Assembly: GCA_021800315.1 (NCBI GenBank) | Contig: JAJYZD010000193.1 | Coordinates: 1-7,326 of the forward strand | From: Bacillota bacterium | Lineage (GTDB): Bacteria; Bacillota; Desulfotomaculia; Desulfotomaculales; JAJYZD01 | Length of the DNA stretch: 7,326 bases | Direction of reading: 5' to 3' | Shown here: positions 1 through 4,793 of the stretch, one piece after another | Numbering within the stretch: position 1 is the first letter of the stretch | Layout of the letters: every line of letters begins with the position of its first letter | Notes under the pieces: generated by a model | What the model was told of the DNA's origin: nothing | Seen by the model: only the letters and a program-made list of their open reading frames with translations | Database searches by the model: none | Position numbers and translations under genes: made by a program

Positions 1-1379
1 TGCCGGGTCCGTCCTCCCAGGCGGAACTGGAAGACGGGAAGGCGTCGTACGAGGAGTACTGCAAAAAGCTCTTCGCTCCCAAGCGGGAGTTTGAAAAACC
101 GGAGTCGTTGAAAGGCGTCCGCTGGATGAGTTGTACCATGTACATCTTCACCCCCCACGCCGTGGCCAACCTGGCCGAGTTGGGCGCCGAGGTGATCAAG
201 ATCGAGACGCCGCGCGCGGGCGAGCCGATGCGCCACACTTCGCCCTTCAACGAGGCCTACCTGTATCCCATGCACGATTCCCGGCCGGGCACCGGCACGG
301 GGTTCGGCTACATGAACGCCAATCCCAACAAGTACAACATCACCCTGGACTACCACCGTCCGGAGGCCCAGGAAGTGTTCAAGCGCCTGGTGACCATTTC
401 GGACGGTCTCACCGAGTGCTACCGCCCCGGCACGTTCGACAAATGGAAGCAGAGCTACCGCTACGTCCAGGAAATCAACCCGCGCTTCATCTACGTCTGG
501 GGCGGCGGTTTCGGGTACGGACCCAAGACCTTCGGCGCCTCCTACGACATCCTGGGGCAGGCCCATGCCGGCCTGGCGAGTACCACCGGCTGGCACGAGG
601 ACTTCGGCGGCCACCCGGCCAAGCATACCAACTGGATCATCGACTGGTACTCCGGCACCCAGATCACGGTGGCTGTGCTGGCCGCGCTCAACTGGCGCCG
701 CAAGACCGGCCTGGGCACCATGATCGAACTGTCGCAGGTGCAGTGCGCCACCCGGACCCTGGGCTACGGCGTACCCATGTACGGCCGCTTCGGTATCGTC
801 CGCCAGCGCTGGGGCAACTGGGACACCCAGCTCTGCGTCCACGGCATCGTCCTGTGCGGCAAGTCGGACTACCCGGACGACCGCAACCCCCAGCTCAAAC
901 ACGACGCCCGCTACGTGGCCGTTTCCGCCTTCAACGACGCCGACTTTCAGGAACTGTGCGCCGTCATCGGGCGCAAGGACCTGTACGACAAGTACAAGAG
1001 CCACAAGGAAAGGCTGCATGAACTCGCCCAGATGGATATCTACAAGACGCTTGAGGAGTGGGCGGCCGACAAGTCCCGCTCCCAGGTGGCCAAGGCCCTC
1101 ACCGAGGCCGGGCTTTTGGCCATGCCGGTCATGAACGACAAGGAGGTTTACGAGAGCGAGCACTTCCGGGCCAGGGGCACCGTCCGCTGGCAGGAGGATC
1201 CGACCTTCGGCGACATCGTGGTCCAGGGCGGCTACAGCACCGGCCTGATGTCGGAGACCCCCCGCCGGGTGAAGTGGATCTGGCGCATGCTGGGCGCCGA
1301 CAACATGAAGATCTACCACGAGCTGCTCGGCTATCCCGTGAGCCAGCTTGAGGACTGGTACGCCAAGGGAATTATCTAG
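1..1379 (+). CDS. Class III (CaiB/BaiF family) acyl-CoA transferase, 5' end outside window
   Basis: This is a family III CoA-transferase, which moves CoA between carboxylic acids through an aspartyl-CoA thioester in the cytoplasm. The frame is open from base 3 with no stop. Bases 1-2 (TG) complete an NTG codon, so the start may lie one base outside the window or further upstream. A TTG at 108 is too late, because the family's N-terminal strand (LKGVRW, then LAELGAEVIKIE) begins right there. Counting that TTG as residue 1, the expected blocks are NPNKYNITLD (72-81), YRPGTFDKW (105-113), INPRFIYVWGGGFGYGP (123-139), YDILGQAHAGLASTTG (146-161) and RRKTGLGTMIELS (197-209). D179 (GAC at 642-644, in IIDWYSG) is the likely catalytic Asp by alignment with formyl-CoA transferase Asp169. 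About 35 residues precede the usual fold start, longer than typical. The gene heads a run of small genes 17 nt downstream. The substrate is unknown; benzylsuccinate-type (BbsE/BbsF) transferases are one possibility, but the sequence does not prove it. Confidence 0.93.
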   Translation, partial: PGPSSQAELEDGKASYEEYCKKLFAPKREFEKPESLKGVRWMSCTMYIFTPHAVANLAELGAEVIKIETPRAGEPMRHTSPFNEAYLYPMHDSRPGTGTGFGYMNANPNKYNITLDYHRPEAQEVFKRLVTISDGLTECYRPGTFDKWKQSYRYVQEINPRFIYVWGGGFGYGPKTFGASYDILGQAHAGLASTTGWHEDFGGHPAKHTNWIIDWYSGTQITVAVLAALNWRRKTGLGTMIELSQVQCATRTLGYGVPMYGRFGIVRQRWGNWDTQLCVHGIVLCGKSDYPDDRNPQLKHDARYVAVSAFNDADFQELCAVIGRKDLYDKYKSHKERLHELAQMDIYKTLEEWAADKSRSQVAKALTEAGLLAMPVMNDKEVYESEHFRARGTVRWQEDPTFGDIVVQGGYSTGLMSETPRRVKWIWRMLGADNMKIYHELLGYPVSQLEDWYAKGII

Positions 1380-1396
1380 GACAGGAGGGGAAATCC

Positions 1397-1864
1397 ATGT
1401 GTGATATCATCTGGTGCCGGAAATGTGATACGGTCAACTACCTGGACCCCTACTATTTCTGGAACTGGCAGGGGAAAACACACTGCGCGGAATGCAAGAC
1501 CGTATACTATATCCACATGATCAACGGTTTCATGTACGCCGGACCCGAGGAGCGACCCGGGGAGGAGCCGGACATCCTGCCGCTGTATGCCGACAGGCCG
1601 TCGGACGGCTTTGCCAGTTATTTGCCCGGGACCGAGGGGAGGACCCGGCCCTTCGAGTGCCAGCACCGCCACATCTACCTGGGCAAGCCCGACATGGTCA
1701 AGTTCAGCATCCGGGGAAAGCCGCTCCGGGGCTGGCGGCCCCAGCCGCCCTCCACGGGCAAGCTGGGCTCCTACGGTTTCAAGTGGGACGTGGCCAAGCT
1801 TTCCCCCGAGGTGTGGGCGGAGTACCAGGAGAAGATCCGGCGCGGCGAAGCCAAAGAGTGGTAG
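1397..1864 (+). CDS. 155-aa zinc-ribbon-like protein, unknown family
   Basis: I do not recognise the family. The ATG at 1397 has an excellent AGGAGG (1383-1388) 8 nt upstream and lies 17 nt after the CoA-transferase stop, so the start and co-transcription look secure. The N-terminus has two CxxC knuckles, C7-RK-C10 and C30-AE-C33, separated by a 19-residue aromatic-rich loop (YYFWNW). This is the spacing of a treble-clef or rubredoxin-like zinc ribbon. C2 and a C88-x-H90-x-H92 cluster could add ligands. The C-terminal half is basic and Trp/Pro-rich and ends in a charged helix. No membrane segment or signal peptide is visible. A zinc or iron structural site and a partner role in the CoA pathway are inferred from context. 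In known bbs operons a small zinc-finger protein (BbsA) accompanies CoA-transferase genes, but I cannot show homology to it. Confidence 0.85.
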   Translation: MCDIIWCRKCDTVNYLDPYYFWNWQGKTHCAECKTVYYIHMINGFMYAGPEERPGEEPDILPLYADRPSDGFASYLPGTEGRTRPFECQHRHIYLGKPDMVKFSIRGKPLRGWRPQPPSTGKLGSYGFKWDVAKLSPEVWAEYQEKIRRGEAKEW

Positions 1865-1880
1865 AAAAGGGGTGGCTTTG

Positions 1881-2111
1881 ATGGACAAAAACCTCACTCC
1901 GGAGGAGTTTCTGGGCAGGATCATGCAGCCCGCCAAGCAGAGCAACCACATCTGCTGGAGTTGCAAGCACCTGAAGCCGGTGCTCAAGGATTCCGATTTT
2001 CCGCCGGCCGACCTGATCGGCTATTGCAAGAAGATCCACTGGCCGTTCTTCTGGTGCGTGTCGGAAAACGACATCGTCAAGAACTGCTTTGCCCATGAAG
2101 CCAGAGGCTGA
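1881..2111 (+). CDS. 76-aa five-cysteine small protein, possible Fe-S or zinc binder
   Basis: No family is recognised with certainty. The ATG at 1881 follows an AAAAGGGG-type ribosome binding site (about 1865-1872) and lies 16 nt after the preceding stop; an in-frame TTG (1878) and GTG (1872) are less likely starts. The protein has C25-WS-C28, then C49, C59 and C69 (C-x2-C-x20-C-x9-C-x9-C), with aromatic residues around them (HWPFFWC at 53-59). There are enough Cys residues to ligate one [4Fe-4S] cluster or a zinc. The size and the CxxC...C...C layout recall the small [4Fe-4S] subunits (BssB/BssC type) of fumarate-adding glycyl-radical enzymes, which sit near class III CoA-transferases in hydrocarbon gene clusters. 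That comparison is from memory and no glycyl-radical subunit is in this window. Other small zinc proteins remain possible. The 3' end overlaps the next gene. Confidence 0.85.
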   Translation: MDKNLTPEEFLGRIMQPAKQSNHICWSCKHLKPVLKDSDFPPADLIGYCKKIHWPFFWCVSENDIVKNCFAHEARG

Positions 2112-2325
2112 GGAGGAACTGGCCGTCCTGGAGAAGATGGTGCTGGCCTGGAAGGAGGACTACGCGGGCGAACCCGAGGCCCGGTCCGATTTCCTCTTCG
2201 AGATTGAGGAAACCATGTATCCGTACCTGCGCCGGCTTTACGAGTGCGGGTACATCGACCGGGACGAGTTCTCCCGCTTCATGTATTTCTGCGACCGCCA
2301 GGTGGCCGAACTGAGCAATCTATGA
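2095..2325 (+). CDS. 76-aa acidic helical protein, unknown
   Basis: This is an unrecognised small, acidic, helix-rich protein with two Cys residues (in YECGY and YFCDR) and many Glu/Asp residues. The most plausible start is ATG 2095, inside the last 17 nt of the upstream gene, so translation is probably coupled. There is no good Shine-Dalgarno sequence before it. A strong AGGAGG lies at 2111-2116 but is 20 nt from the next ATG (2137), so a shorter 62-residue product starting MVLAWKEDY cannot be excluded. An in-frame TTG at 2089 adds only two residues. No signal peptide, membrane segment or catalytic motif is visible. It keeps the GC-rich third-position bias of its neighbours, and its position in a gap-free operon supports it as a real gene. 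The function is unknown; a subunit or assembly role beside the neighbouring Cys-rich proteins is only a guess. Confidence 0.75.
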   Translation: MKPEAEEELAVLEKMVLAWKEDYAGEPEARSDFLFEIEETMYPYLRRLYECGYIDRDEFSRFMYFCDRQVAELSNL

Positions 2326-2341
2326 AAAGAGGTGCGGGTTA

Positions 2342-2782
2342 ATGCCCGAAAGATGCCGGGTTATCATATGCGCCTACGACCCGATGCAGGTAAGGGGTTA
2401 CCTCAAATCGGGCGAGCGCGCCCTGTGGTGGTACCTGCCCGACGAACTGTACGCCGACTACCAGGTGCAGCCGGGCGACAGGATCAAGGGAACCCTGAAG
2501 GCCATTTACAACGCCAAGGGCGAAGAGGTGCCGGTGGAAGACCGCGATTTCACCTGGCCGGCGAGCAAGGAAACCGGGTTCGCCGTCCTGGTACCGGCGG
2601 ACTTCGCCATCAAGTACCAGTTGACCGCCTTCCATTTCCTGGAGATGGAAATACACAGCATCATCCGGGCGGACGGCAACCAACCGGCAACCGAGGTTTA
2701 CCGCGGCGAAATGAAGGAGCGTAAGGTATGGCCGGCGGACAAGATGAAGCTCAATTATTCGGTGGCGTTCATGGCACCGTGA
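2342..2782 (+). CDS. 146-aa protein of unknown function, beta-rich N-terminal half
   Basis: The family is not recognised. ATG 2342 has AGAGGTG (2328-2334) 7 nt upstream and lies 16 nt after the previous stop. The N-terminal half alternates hydrophobic strands (CRVIICAYDP at 5-14, ALWWYLP at 27-33) with a turn-rich VQPGDRIKGTLKAIYN stretch (42-57). That stretch resembles the strand-Gly-Asp-strand pattern of small beta barrels, although no named domain can be claimed. The central part (AVLVPADFAIKYQLTAFHFLEME, 81-103) is hydrophobic, but it contains Asp, Lys and Glu and is too broken to be a convincing membrane helix. The C-terminus is basic (KERKVWPADKMKL). The stop overlaps a GTG of the next gene as GTGA (2779-2782), which suggests translational coupling. 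The gene belongs to the operon that starts with the CoA-transferase. Confidence 0.85.
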   Translation: MPERCRVIICAYDPMQVRGYLKSGERALWWYLPDELYADYQVQPGDRIKGTLKAIYNAKGEEVPVEDRDFTWPASKETGFAVLVPADFAIKYQLTAFHFLEMEIHSIIRADGNQPATEVYRGEMKERKVWPADKMKLNYSVAFMAP

Positions 2783-3918
2783 CCCGGGAACAGGCGGCCG
2801 CACCGGGCTGGAGGTTCATGGCGGGCTTCCGGCCCGCCTGTCCCTTCCTGGAAAACGTCCTGTTCCTGGAGGGGATGGATTACTCCTCCAACATGTACGC
2901 CATTTCGGGCGACTACCTGTCGATCGTGGACCCGGCCAACGATTACACGGCCTTCATCCAGTTGTTCGCCATGGGCTTTGTGCCGGCCGACATCCGGAAG
3001 GTCGCGCTCACGCACGGTCACATCGACCACGCCATGGGCGCCGTGGAACTCTTGCAGGCTTATCCGTCCTTGCGGGGAAACCTCGAGATCATCATGCACG
3101 AGGCCGGCCCGGCCGAGTTGAAAGAACTCCTTACCGAACTGGGCGGCCGGTTAAGCCTGGTGTCCGGCGGCGAGGTGGTCGACCTCTCCGGCGTTCCCTT
3201 CCGGGTGCTGCCCACGCCCGGCCATACGGCCGACGGTATCTGCTTCTACCATGAGGAGAGCGGTACCCTGCTCTCGGGTGACACCGTCCTGGCCTACGCC
3301 GTTTCGGCCCCCGACCCGGCCGCCGGCGGCAGCCTGCCGGACTACCTGGGTTCCCTGCGGCTGATCATGGGCTACCCGGTGGGCCCGGTTCTGACCGGCC
3401 ACGACGACCCCGCGTTCGGCCGGGAAGTGGTGGCCGCCACCTACGAGGGCGTCGTCAAACGGATGATGGGGCCCAGGGTGTCCTGGAACACGGCGGCCAT
3501 GCAGTTTGTGCAATGGGGTTCCATCGGGGACGCCCTGTACTGCTGCGAGCGGTGGCTGGAGGAGAATGCCGGGGACGAGGGGATGCTGGAGCTCAAGGGT
3601 ATGTGCCTCAACGACCTGGGCCGGTTCAAGGAAGCCGGGGAGTTCTTCCGCGGCCGGCCGCGGAGTTCGTCCGCCCTGGTCGGCCTGGGTTACGCCCTGA
3701 TGGGACTCTCCCGTTTCGATGAAAGCCTGGCCGCCCTGGACGCGGCACTGGCCCTGGATCCCGGCCGGGAGGAAGCCCTGGTCTACAAGGGGTTGTCCCT
3801 GTACCTGGCCGGCCGCGGCGACGAGGCCATGGATATAGGGCCGTTCCAGAGCGCCTTGGCCGACCGGGTCAAACGGGAATTGCTCTTGAAGGTGCAGGGC
3901 GGAGAGGCGGTCCGGTAG
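2779..3918 (+). CDS. Metallo-beta-lactamase-fold hydrolase fused to TPR repeats
   Basis: This is a cytoplasmic MBL-fold hydrolase (glyoxalase II-like), probably using two metal ions. Numbered from GTG 2779, the motifs are THGHIDH (H79, H81, D83, H84), PTPGH (H149), LSGD (D168) and LTGH (H208), so all core ligands are present. After the MBL domain (about 15-230), residues about 264-355 form two to three TPR-like helix pairs, clearest at YALMGLSRFDESLAALDAAL (305-324), continuing with DPGREEA. The substrate is unknown; thioester or lactone hydrolysis would suit an acyl-CoA operon. Start choice: ATG 2728 has a good AAGGAG (2714-2719), but between 2728 and 2778 its third positions are AT-rich while the upstream gene's frame keeps the GC-rich bias. 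The GTG at 2779 forms a GTGA overlap with the upstream stop, so I prefer it. ATG 2818, with GGAGG only 3 nt away, is a third candidate. The last gene before a terminator. Confidence 0.92.
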   Translation: MTREQAAAPGWRFMAGFRPACPFLENVLFLEGMDYSSNMYAISGDYLSIVDPANDYTAFIQLFAMGFVPADIRKVALTHGHIDHAMGAVELLQAYPSLRGNLEIIMHEAGPAELKELLTELGGRLSLVSGGEVVDLSGVPFRVLPTPGHTADGICFYHEESGTLLSGDTVLAYAVSAPDPAAGGSLPDYLGSLRLIMGYPVGPVLTGHDDPAFGREVVAATYEGVVKRMMGPRVSWNTAAMQFVQWGSIGDALYCCERWLEENAGDEGMLELKGMCLNDLGRFKEAGEFFRGRPRSSSALVGLGYALMGLSRFDESLAALDAALALDPGREEALVYKGLSLYLAGRGDEAMDIGPFQSALADRVKRELLLKVQGGEAVR

Positions 3919-3936
3919 CCCCCGCCCGGACGACGG

Positions 3937-3967
3937 AAGGGCCCGCATACGCGCGCGGGCCCTTTTT
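3937..3967 (+). terminator. Rho-independent terminator after the MBL-TPR gene
   Basis: A perfect 10-bp stem, AAGGGCCCGC (3937-3946) paired with GCGGGCCCTT (3955-3964), has an 8-nt loop and runs into TTTTT (3963-3967). It begins 18 nt after the MBL-TPR stop codon and closes the CoA-transferase operon. It also insulates the toxin-antitoxin cassette downstream. Confidence 0.93.
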
Positions 3968-4014
3968 GCGCCGGAGCGGGCTCCCGGTCATGCCCGGGAC
4001 GAACGTGGTTGCTG

Positions 4015-4044
4015 TTGACAGGCGATTGGGCGGAAAAGTATAAT
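4015..4044 (+). promoter_or_regulatory. Perfect sigma-A promoter of the toxin-antitoxin operon
   Basis: A perfect TTGACA (4015-4020) and a perfect TATAAT (4039-4044) are separated by 18 nt, with transcription expected to start near 4051, about 12-21 nt before the antitoxin start. The region around it is AT-rich compared with the rest of the window. A 6-bp inverted repeat (TCCCGG at 3982-3987, CCGGGA at 3994-3999) lies about 15 nt upstream of the -35 box and may be incidental. Confidence 0.9.
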
Positions 4045-4053
4045 TAGCATTAT
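4040..4053 (+). promoter_or_regulatory. Candidate autoregulatory operator over the -10 box
   Basis: The perfect inverted repeat ATAAT-TAGC-ATTAT covers most of the -10 hexamer and the probable transcription start. Toxin-antitoxin operons are commonly repressed by the antitoxin or the complex binding such palindromes over their promoter, so this is the best operator candidate here. It is short and AT-rich and could arise by chance. Confidence 0.4.
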
Positions 4054-4062
4054 CGTGAGGCG

Positions 4063-4311
4063 GTGAAGAAATTGACGTATAAAGGGCTGATTGAGGCAAA
4101 CCCGGCGGTGATGTCGGGCAAGCCGGTCATAGCCGGAACCCGGATCACAGTCGAGTTGATCCTGGAAAAGGTGGCGTACGGGGAGACGGTGGATCAGATC
4201 CTGGACGATCATCCCCACCTAACGCGCGAGGGAGTGCTGGCGGCCCTGCAGTTCGCGTTGGAGTCGCTGAGGGGGGACGTCGTGTATTCCATTTCCGAGG
4301 TGAGGCCATGA
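4063..4311 (+). CDS. DUF433-family antitoxin
   Basis: This is the antitoxin of a type II toxin-antitoxin pair, expected to bind the PIN-like toxin and the operon promoter. It carries the DUF433 signature: a short N-terminus (TYKGLIEANP), then GKPVIAGTRITVELILEK (19-36), and a helix-turn-helix-like segment, ETVDQILDDHPHLTREGVL (41-59). Its 82 residues match the usual size of the family. Two starts are possible. GTG 4063 has GAGG only 2 nt upstream. TTG 4072, three codons later, would give MTYKGLIEANP, which resembles the usual family N-terminus, and has better spacing from GAGGCGGTG. The stop overlaps the toxin start as ATGA (4308-4311), the usual coupling in these modules. Regulation is probably autorepression at the palindrome over its -10 box. 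Confidence 0.93.
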   Translation: MKKLTYKGLIEANPAVMSGKPVIAGTRITVELILEKVAYGETVDQILDDHPHLTREGVLAALQFALESLRGDVVYSISEVRP

Positions 4312-4670
4312 GGGTTGTCCTTGATGAAAACATCGCCAAATCGGTCGTCGAGCGTCTGAGACTGGACGGCCACACCGTTTTTCACGTCAAGGAGATAAGT
4401 CCGGGCATTTCTGATCAGCAAGTGATTGATGTGGCGATGCGGGAATCGGCAGTCATAGTAACTGAAGATAAGGATTTTGGCGATTTGGTGTTTCGTCAGA
4501 ACAAGCCTGTCAGTGGGGTTATACTCGTTCGATTACCGGGTATGCCCTCTTTTTATAAGGCTGAGATGATTGCAACGGTAATAAGCCGGTATTCCACCAA
4601 GTTGGTAGACAGGTTTTCCGTAATCTCGCGTGACGGCCTTCGCATAAGGAAGCTATCCAGGTCAACATGA
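4308..4670 (+). CDS. DUF5615 PIN-like toxin (putative RNase)
   Basis: This is the toxin partner of the DUF433 protein. The family is a reduced PIN-like (Mut7-C/VapC-related) fold, predicted to be a metal-dependent RNase. Acidic residues expected at the active site are present: D6-E7 in VLDEN, D36 in GISD, and VTEDKDFGDL (51-60) with D54, D56 and D59. The length, 120 aa, is normal for the family, and nothing looks broken. Translation is coupled to the antitoxin by the ATGA overlap. Base composition departs from the neighbours: 4441-4500 is 26/60 G+C and 4561-4620 is 28/60, whereas 5581-5640 in nnr is 50/60. This suggests relatively recent acquisition. No terminator with a T run is visible between this gene and nnr, so some read-through is possible. 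Confidence 0.93.
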   Translation: MRVVLDENIAKSVVERLRLDGHTVFHVKEISPGISDQQVIDVAMRESAVIVTEDKDFGDLVFRQNKPVSGVILVRLPGMPSFYKAEMIATVISRYSTKLVDRFSVISRDGLRIRKLSRST

Positions 4671-4717
4671 TGGTGCCTGACCGCATCCGTTATCCCGTGA
4701 GAGCCATGCCCCGCCTC

Positions 4718-4746
4718 TTGACACCGGCGGCGGCAGCCGGTAAGCT
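4718..4746 (+). promoter_or_regulatory. Weak candidate promoter for nnr
   Basis: A perfect TTGACA (4718-4723) is followed after 17 nt by TAAGCT (4741-4746), which matches only three of six -10 positions. It lies in the 123-nt spacer before nnr and is the best candidate there. A small inverted repeat, GCAGC (4733-4737) with GCTGC (4744-4748), overlaps the -10 position. The remainder of the spacer shows nothing else that I can support. Confidence 0.3.
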
Positions 4747-4793
4747 GCTGGCAGAAGGGGTAAAACCCGGGTCCCGAGGGAGATGATCCGTAA

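Noticed and set aside
131..1021. 296-residue plus-strand frame inside the CoA-transferase
   Set aside because: Arg/Pro/His/Gly-rich out-of-frame translation of the clearly conserved CoA-transferase gene.
1376..1987. 203-residue minus-strand open frame
   Set aside because: It lies opposite two plus-strand genes with strong ribosome binding sites and Cys motifs; its composition is that of a GC-rich antisense shadow with no recognisable domain.
3151..3948. 265-residue minus-strand frame opposite the MBL-TPR gene
   Set aside because: The opposite strand encodes all MBL metal-binding motifs; the minus frame is low-complexity and runs into the terminator stem.
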